From: Methanoregula sp.
GTDB lineage: Archaea; Halobacteriota; Methanomicrobia; Methanomicrobiales; Methanospirillaceae
Assembly: GCA_041645435.1 (NCBI GenBank)
Contig: JBAZQB010000001.1
Coordinates: 620,001-684,000 of the forward strand
Length of the DNA: 64,000 nucleotides
Reading direction: 5' to 3'
Part shown: piece after piece, positions 9,068-17,022 of the stretch
How the letters are laid out: the number at the start of each line of letters is the position of its first letter
Numbering within the stretch: the first letter of the stretch is position 1
The notes under the pieces: model-generated
Told to the model about the DNA's origin: nothing
Databases searched by the model: none
The model's input: the letters and a program-made list of their open reading frames with translations, nothing else
Position numbers and translations under genes: made by a program

Positions 9068-10057
9068 CTATAAATTTCCCCTGACGATTTTTTCCATTTC
9101 AGCATCCTGTTCATCAAAGTAGGTATCAAGATAGGCAAGCGTCTCAAGATCTACATCCGCATAGGTATGGGTCCCGATCTCAAACGGGTTGTCCATGTCC
9201 CGGATAAGAAGCAGGAGACCAATCAACATACTGCTGATGACGCCAAAGATGATCGTTCCTTCTAACAGGGGATCAATTTTCACAAATAACAAAAGAAGGA
9301 TCACACCCGCAGTTGCAACTTCGGCAAGGGCATAGGCAGCGGGAATGAAATCCGTCCGGATAATCACTTCAACCCGGTTGGTTATCCGGTCGATGGCACC
9401 CAGTTCATTTCTCAATTTTGCAATCAACGGAGGAGCGACATTGAGGTAAGCCAATGTCCTGATATCATTATTGATTTTATTCATCTCGCGGTTGATATCG
9501 GGAAGGTTGAATGTGTTCTCTTTAAAGCAGGTACTTATGGTGCGGTGGAGGTCGCGGACATGGACCCGGAAAATCCGTGCCGGTGCTTCGTCGGTAAGGG
9601 GGAGGACACAACTGTCATTATACAATGCCTTTAAAGACGCTGCCAGTTCTCCTCCAATCTTCTCGCTCTCCTTGAAATCGGTAAAGGTACCGGTGAAGAT
9701 GATTGCAATGGTGAAGATGGCGCCGGTAATGAATGCACCAACCACCGGATTGATAGGTACGGTGTCATAACCGTAGATGTCGATCAATGTTCTTGGCACA
9801 AGCAGGATCAGCATGATGATCAATGCCTTGAACATGATACCCCATTTCTTTTTGAACTCCAAATCCATACAAATGAATTCTCCTTCATTCATTTTAGGAA
9901 GATCGGTCCAGGTCCACTTGCGGGCATGTGAAAAGAGGGAGAAGTGTGATGAGTGAGGATCCAACTCATTTATGTCCCGCTCCATAATTCCCCAATTATT
10001 GTAAGGATTTGTCAGGATCGAACTAATCCATGTCCGTATATCGGTACCGTGGGACAT
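9068..10057 (-). CDS. Four-helix integral membrane protein, DUF4239/bestrophin-like
   Basis: 329 residues with two pairs of membrane helices: MFKALIIMLILLVPRTLIDI with VVGAFITGAIFTIAIIFTG, and AYALAEVATAGVILLLLFVK with TIIFGVISSMLIGLLLLIRD. Between them lies a ~110-residue helical cytoplasmic region starting FKESEKIGGELAASLKALY. Two hairpins flanking a soluble helical domain is the layout of the DUF4239/bestrophin-like group, some of which conduct anions; assignment is by architecture only. The first 50 residues are not conserved-looking, and the methionine at residue 25 (9985) is another possible start. It is a single-gene unit. Confidence 0.6.
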   Translation of the reverse strand: MSHGTDIRTWISSILTNPYNNWGIMERDINELDPHSSHFSLFSHARKWTWTDLPKMNEGEFICMDLEFKKKWGIMFKALIIMLILLVPRTLIDIYGYDTVPINPVVGAFITGAIFTIAIIFTGTFTDFKESEKIGGELAASLKALYNDSCVLPLTDEAPARIFRVHVRDLHRTISTCFKENTFNLPDINREMNKINNDIRTLAYLNVAPPLIAKLRNELGAIDRITNRVEVIIRTDFIPAAYALAEVATAGVILLLLFVKIDPLLEGTIIFGVISSMLIGLLLLIRDMDNPFEIGTHTYADVDLETLAYLDTYFDEQDAEMEKIVRGNL

Positions 10058-10117
10058 TGAAACCGTCGTTTGACGAATTATTTAAGTGATGAATTGCAAC
10101 CCATTGATGGTTGAACT

Positions 10118-10450
10118 ATGAGGAATACATCTGATCTGGTTAACGAGATGCTCAATGAAGCAAAAAATACCTTTCTCGCTGCAATTGCGGTCGGGTTTCC
10201 CAATGAGACGAAGTTTGTTTTCAGTTCCGCAAAACTTCCTTTAAAGGATTTGAACACACTCGTCCAGATGGGAGGATCGCCAATCGGCCTGCTGCGGTTT
10301 GAGAAGGAAAATGCGGTCATTCAGGGCATGTACCGTCCTTTTTTTGAATATGAGAAAGAACCCTGGGCAGGAAAATATCTCGCGGGTCTGCTGGAAAATA
10401 CTCAGGAGATTATTAACTTAAGCCAGCAACCGGATTTAATGGATTATTAA
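10118..10450 (+). CDS. Hypothetical protein, 110 aa
   Basis: A small soluble protein beginning MRNTSDLVNEMLNEAKNTFL, with a central hydrophobic strand IAVGFPNETKFVFSS and a Pro/Trp-rich end (MYRPFFEYEKEPWAGKYLAG). I do not recognise a family. It is transcribed away from the membrane protein gene at 9068-10057 with 60 bases between the two starts, and a T-run lies just downstream. Confidence 0.55.
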   Translation: MRNTSDLVNEMLNEAKNTFLAAIAVGFPNETKFVFSSAKLPLKDLNTLVQMGGSPIGLLRFEKENAVIQGMYRPFFEYEKEPWAGKYLAGLLENTQEIINLSQQPDLMDY

Positions 10451-10464
10451 CTAAATCCCCAATC

Positions 10465-10491
10465 CCTCTTTTTTTAGACATTTTTCTTTTT
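10465..10491 (+). terminator. Oligo-T terminator candidate
   Basis: Two closely spaced T-runs (10469-10475 and 10481-10491) begin 19 bases after the stop of the preceding gene. Runs of T on the non-template strand are the common intrinsic stop signal in Euryarchaeota. Confidence 0.45.
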
Positions 10492-10707
10492 CAATCCTGA
10501 AATTAGAAGCAATTTCAGCATTTCTGAAGATTGATCGTCCTTATTTCCTGTTGCCGGTCATATACACTGGTTCAGTACTCCCCCTTTTTTTATAATCCGT
10601 ATTTTTTATTTATCACCGATAATCCGTAGAGAACTCACCATATCTGCTTCATCTGTCATAGCTGCAAGCGATACCTATATTGGCATAAACAACACTCGTC
10701 CATGTAA

Positions 10708-10727
10708 CCAGGTGGATCAGCACCTGG
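10708..10727 (+). promoter_or_regulatory. Hairpin/inverted repeat in the leader of the small heat-shock gene
   Basis: CCAGGTG and CACCTGG form a perfect seven-base inverted repeat around GATCAG, ending 12 bases before the GAGGAGGT ribosome-binding site of the Hsp20 gene. It may be an operator or a leader-RNA hairpin. The rest of the 300-base upstream region (10451-10752) is AT-rich without genes. Confidence 0.4.
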
Positions 10728-10752
10728 GCAACAAAAAAGAGGAGGTAGAGAA

Positions 10753-11199
10753 ATGGTACGACGTTTTCACAGATCAATCTATGATGAACTCGATGAACTA
10801 AAAGCATCCATGGACTACCTGTTCCAGCTTGCTCTTGAACCAACTGATAACCCGCTGTTACCTGCAGAAGAACAAACTGAGATCGTGTGCCAGTACCCGC
10901 ATAACCTGAATGCGGAAGTGACAGAGTACGATGATGAAGTGATGGTGACCGTGGATATGATCCCGGGAATTGATACAACGGTAATCTCTGTAAACCTTAT
11001 AGACCCCACAACTTTGAAAATTTCCTGCGATCGACAGGAAGATGAGTCAAAGAGGTATGACGGATACTACCAATCCGAGCAGCGATCCTTTTCCCTGCAC
11101 CATATCATATCGCTACCCGTATCAGTTACAAAGAACGGGGCAAGGACCACTCTGAAAAATGGCGTGCTGGATCTTCAACTGAAGAAATTAACGCCATAA
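10753..11199 (+). CDS. Hsp20/alpha-crystallin family small heat-shock protein
   Basis: 148 residues. The alpha-crystallin beta-sandwich is visible from VDMIPGIDTTVISVNLID through the strand LKISCDR, the dimerisation-loop region SEQRSFSLHHIISLPVSV, to the family's closing motif LKNGVLDLQLKK (A-x-x-x-n-G-v-L). Small heat-shock proteins hold unfolding proteins in large oligomers without ATP. The usual C-terminal I-x-I tail that links dimers is missing (the end is KKLTP), which would weaken oligomer assembly. A strong GAGGAGGT site lies six bases upstream of the start, preceded by a hairpin. The N-terminal arm RSIYDELDELKASMDYLFQ is predicted helical. Confidence 0.85.
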   Translation: MVRRFHRSIYDELDELKASMDYLFQLALEPTDNPLLPAEEQTEIVCQYPHNLNAEVTEYDDEVMVTVDMIPGIDTTVISVNLIDPTTLKISCDRQEDESKRYDGYYQSEQRSFSLHHIISLPVSVTKNGARTTLKNGVLDLQLKKLTP

Positions 11200-11305
11200 A
11201 AATCTTTTTTACTCCTTTCATAGCGATACAAATATCCGGTCCGTTGTTATCAGAAATGGCAACTGAATTTCACGGTTCATGCACACGTGTGTATAAAAAA
11301 AGCGA

Positions 11306-11521
11306 TTACACGGAAGTATATGCCGTGTGATGCATGTCGGGGGTGATGATTCGGGAGCGCTTCTTGCACTGCTTGCACGCTGCATCCCGAGTTGCTTTAT
11401 AGTGATCTCGCGGGGATTTGTTGACAATGGCATTTTCTGTAGAGCACTCAGGGCAGGTGAACCGGATAACATACCCGCTTCGGGTTCCGGTAATTTCAGG
11501 TTTTATGGAGTTCTTTATCAT
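11306..11521 (-). CDS. Small zinc-ribbon protein, 71 aa
   Basis: Two CxxC knuckles, FTCPECS and ACKQCKK, separated by 24 residues, make a one-domain zinc ribbon typical of tiny archaeal nucleic-acid-binding or transcription accessory proteins. The overlapping frame on the other strand (11327-11557) has no such pattern. No clear ribosome-binding site precedes the start, so either the message is leaderless or the call is wrong. It lies alone between the heat-shock gene and the permease gene. Confidence 0.5.
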   Translation of the reverse strand: MIKNSIKPEITGTRSGYVIRFTCPECSTENAIVNKSPRDHYKATRDAACKQCKKRSRIITPDMHHTAYTSV

Positions 11522-11751
11522 CGTTTTAAGGATTTAATGGGTGTTCTCTCAGGGTGAAATTGACCTGATCTCGCGTTCGATTCATGGGGATAAAAAGGGT
11601 TTTGCAGAGTATTGGGTGTGAACATAGCCTGGATGAGGGAAAGTTCCTGTTTGCCAAAACCGATTGTTATAGTATATGTATTAGAGTTCATTGGGTATAG
11701 CATGTTGGGTGGCAAAAATCAGCAATGGACTAATAAACGGGTAAGAATTTG

Positions 11752-12837
11752 TCAGTTTTTTTGAGCAGGGGGCGCTTTTACCTCTTTTCCACCCCCTATC
11801 TCATCAAAGAGGTGACCGACACCAAGAACGATATTGATCCATCGGAGATCATCGCACATCTGGAAAAACAGCAGGACCAGCAGGGTTATCGGAATGGCAA
11901 ATAGCATGCCCACGAGACCCAGCAGCCAGCCCCAGAAGATCACCGATACGATGACAATAAGAGCCGGCATATCGAATTTGCGTGCCGCAAGATAGGAATA
12001 AACCGGATTTTCCACAATCAGGTTTAGTACGCAGACTGCGGCAATTACGGCGACTGCGCCCGGTATACCAAACTGGATCCAGGCAAAAAAGATGGCTGGC
12101 ACAGCAGCGATTACGAGGCCGAAATAGGGGATATATCCAAGAAGAAAAGTCAGAACTCCCCACAGGATTGCTCCATGGACTCCCATAATGCCTAAAAAAC
12201 TGCCAAAAAGACATCCATGGACAAAGTTCGTTTCAGTTCTGACGACAATGAAATCAATAATATAACCAGTCATACGGGAGAACTGCTGCATTGTTTCCGA
12301 ATCTTTTCCGAATCTCTGTTCGAGGCGTGCAGATATGTTCGGGGCATCGAGCAGCATAAAAAAAGTAGTTACCCCGACAAAGAAGAGGAACATAATCCCT
12401 TCAACTATACTCATAGCCCCGACAAGTCCCATGGACAGGATATCACTGAGATTGATGGTCGGAGTTCCGTTTGTGATACTGGAGATGCCCATGGATGAGA
12501 GGATGGCCGAGATCTCCTGGAGACGGAGATTGAGCTCTGCCTGGTAGAGGGGAAGATCCGCAAGAAGAGTATGGAAAGACAGGATGGTTAAGAAAATGAA
12601 ACCAAGTACTACAAGTGTTGCACCAGCAGTGAGGATCAGCACTGCATGAAAATCTGACAGCCCTTTATTTTTCAACCAGAACAGACCTGGCAAAGCAAGG
12701 AGAGCAAGGATGAGTGCCATTATAAAAATGGTGACAATGAATGCAGTCATCTTTACGGCAATGATTATGATAAAGATGAGTGCGATGAAGAGCACAACGC
12801 GCTCGGTCCGCGACATGGCTGCGGGAAACATAATCAT
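11752..12837 (-). CDS. AI-2E family permease
   Basis: 361 residues with about eight membrane helices in the pattern of the AI-2E/PerM family: three helices at the N-terminus (FIALIFIIIIAVK onward), a soluble loop with LYQAELNLRLQEISAIL, and a C-terminal block with the family marker LLGYIPYFGLVIAAVPA and the closing GMLFAIPITLLVLLFF. Members export small signals or act as Na+/H+ antiporters; substrate is not predictable. A start at the methionine at residue 8 (12816) is equally plausible. The gene is separated from the operon at 13215-14334 by the second repeat element. Confidence 0.85.
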   Translation of the reverse strand: MIMFPAAMSRTERVVLFIALIFIIIIAVKMTAFIVTIFIMALILALLALPGLFWLKNKGLSDFHAVLILTAGATLVVLGFIFLTILSFHTLLADLPLYQAELNLRLQEISAILSSMGISSITNGTPTINLSDILSMGLVGAMSIVEGIMFLFFVGVTTFFMLLDAPNISARLEQRFGKDSETMQQFSRMTGYIIDFIVVRTETNFVHGCLFGSFLGIMGVHGAILWGVLTFLLGYIPYFGLVIAAVPAIFFAWIQFGIPGAVAVIAAVCVLNLIVENPVYSYLAARKFDMPALIVIVSVIFWGWLLGLVGMLFAIPITLLVLLFFQMCDDLRWINIVLGVGHLFDEIGGGKEVKAPPAQKN

Positions 12838-12918
12838 TACTTTGTCTTCTGGTTAATATTATTCACCCGCAGATCCCTGTACAAAAATCTGACGTTTTGC
12901 TATTACAACGACAATTTT

Positions 12919-13113
12919 TTTGCTCTGTAGAAATCATTGAGAAAACTCTGACGCTCTCGGGGCTTCGCTCCCGCCACTGATGCACCCTCCATTGCGATGA
13001 TGACGTATTACCTGAACCTTGCTATCGCGCACTGCGCCCGTCCCCCAACGGGGACTGGTGGCGCAAGAGGGGGGCAATACATTATGTAAAAAAAAGGTTT
13101 TCTAGAATGCAAA
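12919..13113. mobile_element. MITE-like element, copy 2 (inverted)
   Basis: About 195 bp that align, in reverse orientation, with the element at 3295-3494 over their whole length, roughly 85-90% identical by eye with small indels. The left tip retains the intact 14-base terminal repeat TTTGCTCTGTAGAA (12919-12932); the right tip is decayed to TTCTAGAATGCAAA. It sits between two convergently ordered minus-strand units, upstream of the permease gene at 11752-12837, and contains no open frame. Confidence 0.7.
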
Positions 13114-13214
13114 TTTTTTTAATTGCTGCTAAAAAAAAATCCTTTTTTGTAAAACAATTCTCATAATACACGATATAGAAACGTAAAAAAAATCCCGGTT
13201 ATATTCAGGAAATC

Positions 13215-13619
13215 CTATTCCTGCGGAGGGGTTTTATCGTGTGAGTTCTGGCGGGGAGTCCCGGTATATTTCTCGAGATACGCAGTGATGTATGGCATGA
13301 CCATCGGGATGAGTGCCGACAGGATATCCATCATGGGATCGTGACGGCGCTTTGCCTTCTTTTTTTTGCCGTGCTTTTTTCCATTTTCTTTACCACTGCT
13401 GTGCGGAGTTATCATTCTGGCAATCCCGTATGCGGCGATCCCTCCCCCGACTGCTGTTGCCGCAGCTTCGAGCGGGTGCTCGCTGATGGCTTGAGTTATG
13501 GGTCCAAGCGCCTTAGCCGGGGCCTGCATAACACTCTTTTTCAGCTGTCCGTAGGATTCGGCGATCAATGCTTCGGTGACGAGAAGATCCTCTTCGGTTA
13601 TTCGCTTACGGTTTTCCAT
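13215..13619 (-). CDS. Third gene of a YqjD/YqjE-like envelope operon
   Basis: 134 residues: an N-terminal helix ITEEDLLVTEALIAESYGQL, a hydrophobic Ala/Gly segment EAAATAVGGGIAAYGIARM, a lysine-rich stretch KKHGKKKKAKRR, then a second hydrophobic segment DILSALIPMVMPYITAYLEK. The glycine-zipper-like segment next to HPLEA resembles the membrane end of DUF883/YqjD proteins. Its start overlaps the upstream gene by 14 bases, so translation is coupled. Function unknown; probably peripheral or membrane-anchored and able to bind nucleic acid or ribosomes through the lysine patch, which is inference. Confidence 0.6.
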   Translation of the reverse strand: MENRKRITEEDLLVTEALIAESYGQLKKSVMQAPAKALGPITQAISEHPLEAAATAVGGGIAAYGIARMITPHSSGKENGKKHGKKKKAKRRHDPMMDILSALIPMVMPYITAYLEKYTGTPRQNSHDKTPPQE

Positions 13620-13977
13620 GGCTAATCGTCTCCGCAGTCGGGGTCTTTAATATGATTTTATTCGATAGGACAATATACGCGATAATTCCGCCCAATGCAA
13701 ATAGTACCGCTCCCGTGATCAGGAGGGCTGCCCAGAGAGGGACAAATACGGAGAGGAGGAGGATCATTCCCAGTACGAGAGCCAGAGTACCTGCTGCAAG
13801 CAATGTGATAATTACTGACAGATACATGGTCCGTTTGAACAGAAAGTCAAACGGTTCGAACACATAGTGCTGCAGGAACAGGTCAGTTTTTTGCTGGAAG
13901 TATAGATCGATGTACCTGAATGTTCTGGCAAATTCTGATTCTATCGACGGATCATCGATGCCGGCGGATGAGTCCAT
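13606..13977 (-). CDS. YqjE/holin-superfamily-III-like membrane protein
   Basis: 123 residues with a soluble N-terminus (DIDLYFQQK region) and two adjacent membrane helices, YLSVIITLLAAGTLALVLGM and ALLITGAVLFALGGIIAYIV. Two-helix proteins of this size placed after a DUF883 gene match the YqjE/phage-holin 3_6 group of bacteria. In bacteria the set is stress-induced and inner-membrane bound; what it does is not established. It starts 12 bases after the stop of the gene at 13990-14334. Confidence 0.6.
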   Translation of the reverse strand: MDSSAGIDDPSIESEFARTFRYIDLYFQQKTDLFLQHYVFEPFDFLFKRTMYLSVIITLLAAGTLALVLGMILLLSVFVPLWAALLITGAVLFALGGIIAYIVLSNKIILKTPTAETISHGKP

Positions 13978-13989
13978 GTGATCCCCCGT

Positions 13990-14334
13990 TCAGTCGCGGG
14001 ATTTGAAGATCAACACACCGATCAGAAATCCAATACCGGCCGCGATCAGGACTGCTGGAATGGGATGCTCGATGATGATATGTTCAACCGGCTCGACCTT
14101 TTTATGATAATCGGCTTCAATTTTTTCATACCCGGCGCTTACTTCGGTTTTAAGCTGGTTTACCCGGGATTCAACATCGGTGAGGATATGCCTGACATCC
14201 TCGCCTTTTATTGAAATGTCAGCATTCCGCAGTTTGCGAGCCGCTTCCTCGAGTGCTTCTGCGGTCTGGATTTTATAACTGTCCGCGCTGGGAACTCCCA
14301 CAGTTATTGTCTTGTCTGCAGTATCATTTGACAC
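13990..14334 (-). CDS. YqjD/ElaB-like (DUF883-type) tail-anchored membrane protein
   Basis: 114 residues: about 80 residues of charged helix with coiled-coil spacing (QTAEALEEAARKLRNA, VESRVNQLKTEVSAGYEKI) and a C-terminal hydrophobic segment EHPIPAVLIAAGIGFLIGVL followed by basic FKSRD. This long-helix plus single tail anchor with H-P-x-x-A matches ElaB/YqjD, which in Escherichia coli anchor ribosomes to the inner membrane in stationary phase. It leads a three-gene operon on the minus strand. Confidence 0.65.
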   Translation of the reverse strand: MSNDTADKTITVGVPSADSYKIQTAEALEEAARKLRNADISIKGEDVRHILTDVESRVNQLKTEVSAGYEKIEADYHKKVEPVEHIIIEHPIPAVLIAAGIGFLIGVLIFKSRD

Positions 14335-14697
14335 AGGTATTCACCAACTCCTATCATGTCTTTGGTTTTATTATACATTTTTGTTTTAATTCCCACAAGA
14401 ACAGGATTCTTATTTTGGTCAGGAAGAGATTTTGAGTGAAAAATGGTCCGGTTCCAGATCGATATTTCAGGTACAATCATTGACGATAGTAATATCCTGC
14501 AGGTTATTTTAAAAGTTGGATGTATATTTCCCCATCATCGTATTTTATCAATAATTTTAGCCTATACCTATAGTTGATTGTTGATACACTATGATGATAA
14601 CATAAGAATTGCCGAAATAGCCGAAATATGAGTACCAGTTCACTGACGGTATTATGAATCAGAACCTGCGGAAAACGAGCAATGGAATCAGATATCT
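14335..14697. other. 363-base intergenic region between divergent units
   Basis: AT-rich region upstream of both the envelope operon (minus) and the response regulator gene (plus). A perfect tandem 9-mer GCCGAAATA occurs at 14611-14619 and 14620-14628, 70 bases before the regulator start, a possible operator. No gene is visible. Confidence 0.4.
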
Positions 14698-16137
14698 TTG
14701 ACTGACACGATTCTTATCGTAGATGACAGCTCGTTCATTGTTGAAGGGCTTGCAGCTATCTTAAAAAAAAAGTACCGGATAATTGCAGTGTATGGCGGAG
14801 CGCAATGCCTCGAGATACTTGAGAAAGAGACTCCGGCTATTATCATCCTTGATATCCTGATGGAGCCTATGGACGGTTGGGAAACGCTGGTGCGAATCAA
14901 GGAAAACTCTGCTACCCGGCATATCCCGGTTCTCATGTTTTCTGCAAAAAAGATCAGTGCTGAGGAAGCAGAAGAGCACCGGATCAGCATCGACGATTTC
15001 GTATCAAAACCCGTAACTCCAAAAAAGCTTATCGAATCTATAGAAAAAGTGCTCGCACGTCAAAAAGCAAACCGTGCAAATATAGAGGTATGGAGATCTG
15101 CGGGAATCGCGCAGGACCGGATTGACAAATATACCTCTCTGATGACAAATCTTGAAGTGGATATGAGTCTTCTCCAGAATATGAAGGTACAGCTCTCTTT
15201 AGTCCGGGATGATGACGAGAAGATCCGCACGGATCTTGAAGCAGTTATCATTTCTATCGAGAGAAGGATAGAACAAGAACGCTTTTCAGGTGAGAAGTTC
15301 TCTCGCGAGATGCAGGAATCCGTTTCAGGTAATATTAAAGAAAAAGGACGTGTCGTACCGGTACCTGCAAAGAATGAGAACGTGCAGGAAATACTCCCGG
15401 TCGATGCGGGAATTAATCCAGCAGCTCAACCGGAACTCGCAGATTTGTCCGTTATGTCTGAGAGCGAAACGAATCTGTCCGCAGGAAAAGGTATTGTACC
15501 GGAAATGAGCGTTTTGCGTCAAGTGACTGCCCCGGAGATCACCCCAATTCCGGAGATTTACCCGCCAGCGAAAGGTCTTCCGGATACAGACGTAATTCCT
15601 GAACCTGCCAGTTCATTTTCTCTTTTTGAAGATGGGGACCTTCAGCAACCTCCCGGCAAAGAACCGGATATGATTGTGGTGGCTGAATCTCCTGGAGGTA
15701 AACGTACCCATAATCCCGTTTGCTCAGGGCTATCATTCCCAAAAGAAATTCCTGAAATTACCTCCTCCTCCCGCCCGCTTTCCCCGGAAACACGGGCGGG
15801 AAAAACCGGACAGGGAATGGATGCATCAACTGGCAAAAATGCTCCCCACGTTACGCAACAAAAAATACCGGCCGACCAGGAACCCCGGTCATTAAGGGCC
15901 AGAACGCTCGACAACAAACCTGTTAATCCAGAAATACCTATGCCCGGACCTTTTGGCTCCGGCACGGATACATCCTCCAGAAGTAACCCGGTGGATGTTG
16001 GCAGATCCTTTGGAAACGAAGAAGTCACTCAAAAAGCCGAGCGCGTATCTGACAAAGACACAACTCCTCCATCAGGGGGATTCATTTCAAGAATAATTTC
16101 AATGATCATGGGAATTTTTAAACGACCCGGGAAATAA
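14698..16137 (+). CDS. Response regulator with long disordered tail and C-terminal amphipathic helix
   Basis: 479 residues. The first 120 form a receiver domain: LIVDDSS, phospho-acceptor Asp52 in IILDILMEPMDG, Ser82 (LMFSAKK) and Lys104 (FVSKPVTP). A helical stretch follows (to ~210, VDMSLLQNMKVQLSL), then about 250 residues rich in Pro, Ser, Glu and Thr with no fold, and a last segment GGFISRIISMIMGIFKRPGK that can form an amphipathic or short membrane-inserting helix. The output is neither DNA-binding nor enzymatic. TTG at 14698 is the only start that keeps the whole receiver; the ATG at 14682 is out of frame. It may position signalling at the membrane through the tail. Confidence 0.8.
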   Translation: MTDTILIVDDSSFIVEGLAAILKKKYRIIAVYGGAQCLEILEKETPAIIILDILMEPMDGWETLVRIKENSATRHIPVLMFSAKKISAEEAEEHRISIDDFVSKPVTPKKLIESIEKVLARQKANRANIEVWRSAGIAQDRIDKYTSLMTNLEVDMSLLQNMKVQLSLVRDDDEKIRTDLEAVIISIERRIEQERFSGEKFSREMQESVSGNIKEKGRVVPVPAKNENVQEILPVDAGINPAAQPELADLSVMSESETNLSAGKGIVPEMSVLRQVTAPEITPIPEIYPPAKGLPDTDVIPEPASSFSLFEDGDLQQPPGKEPDMIVVAESPGGKRTHNPVCSGLSFPKEIPEITSSSRPLSPETRAGKTGQGMDASTGKNAPHVTQQKIPADQEPRSLRARTLDNKPVNPEIPMPGPFGSGTDTSSRSNPVDVGRSFGNEEVTQKAERVSDKDTTPPSGGFISRIISMIMGIFKRPGK

Positions 16138-16321
16138 GAACCATTCCATTCTCCTTGTTCCGAATGATACCGGAATGTAACCTTTTTGCAGAGGAACGAG
16201 TATCGATCATTTCAATCCTTATTCCGGATTTATCTTACAGGCAAGAAATAAGGAAAAAACCTTTTTTTCACATATATTTCACAAGCTTTATTTTTTCCAA
16301 CCTCAATATACACCTTCAGAT

Positions 16322-16480
16322 ATGAGTGTGAACATGAAGGGTGAACCCTATGCAATTTATATTTTTGATCCCGGCTGCCCTGAATGCTGCTGTAATGAAT
16401 GTGGCGAGGAATTTTCGTGGGATTGCACTTCCCGGCCATCATGCCCATCCTGTAATTCAAAAGACATCAGGTCTGTATAA
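16322..16480 (+). CDS. Zinc-ribbon mini-protein, 52 aa
   Basis: A short frame with seven or more cysteines in a rubredoxin/zinc-ribbon spacing: GCPECCCNECGEEFSW and then CPSCNSKD, about 16 residues apart, ending IRSV. CNECGEEF...CPSC is a typical one-knuckle-pair metal site and the last strand I-x-S-V closes it. A T-rich promoter-like stretch (TTTATTTTTT) lies about 30 bases upstream of the ATG, and a second in-frame ATG is at residue 5. Too small for most gene-callers. Function unknown. Confidence 0.65.
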   Translation: MSVNMKGEPYAIYIFDPGCPECCCNECGEEFSWDCTSRPSCPSCNSKDIRSV

Positions 16481-16602
16481 ACGATGGCCTTTTTGATCCG
16501 GTAATTTCCTTTATCGTTTTTATACAGAATAGAAATACAGATACAATAACATCCGGCTAATTAGTATTCAGATATACACCAATTATTTCCGGTTCTGTTC
16601 CC

Positions 16603-16998
16603 ATGACTCCTGTTCAGGATTGCCTGCAATGCGGTAAGTGCTGCGAGAAGTGGGGTTGGGGACAGAAGGGGGTAATTGAAGATCTCATCCCCTGGATACA
16701 GGCTAACCGCCAGGATATTCTGCAACATGTTTTGATCAGGTTTGCTAACGGGAAAAAGTGCACAGCCCGGGATATTTCCAAAAATGATCTGCCCCACGTT
16801 GTCCGCATAGACTACTGGACAGATACAAAGGGCCGGACATTAACGTATTGTCCGTTCTTCTGGCGAGCCGAGGATGGCAAGGTGTATTGTAAAATTCATG
16901 ACACCAAACCGAAAGTCTGCATCGGGTTTACACCATGGAATGAAGGCATCCGGGATTATGCCCTGAACTGTCCGGCTTGCCGGAACAATGCGCCATAA
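16603..16998 (+). CDS. YkgJ-family cysteine-cluster protein (copy 2 of 3)
   Basis: 131 residues with CLQCGKCC at the N-terminus, then YCPFFWR, the pair VYCKIHDTKPKVC and a terminal CPACR. The first three elements are the YkgJ core; the final CxxC is an addition not found in the other two copies. A role in metal chelation is presumed from the cysteine pattern only. It lies between the zinc-ribbon mini-gene and the convergent polyamine operon. Confidence 0.8.
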   Translation: MTPVQDCLQCGKCCEKWGWGQKGVIEDLIPWIQANRQDILQHVLIRFANGKKCTARDISKNDLPHVVRIDYWTDTKGRTLTYCPFFWRAEDGKVYCKIHDTKPKVCIGFTPWNEGIRDYALNCPACRNNAP

Positions 16999-17022
16999 AA
17001 AGAGAGTACTGAAGTTTATAAA

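Noticed and set aside
11327..11557. Plus-strand frame opposite the small zinc-ribbon gene
   Set aside because: The minus-strand frame has paired CxxC motifs; the plus frame has no recognisable pattern.
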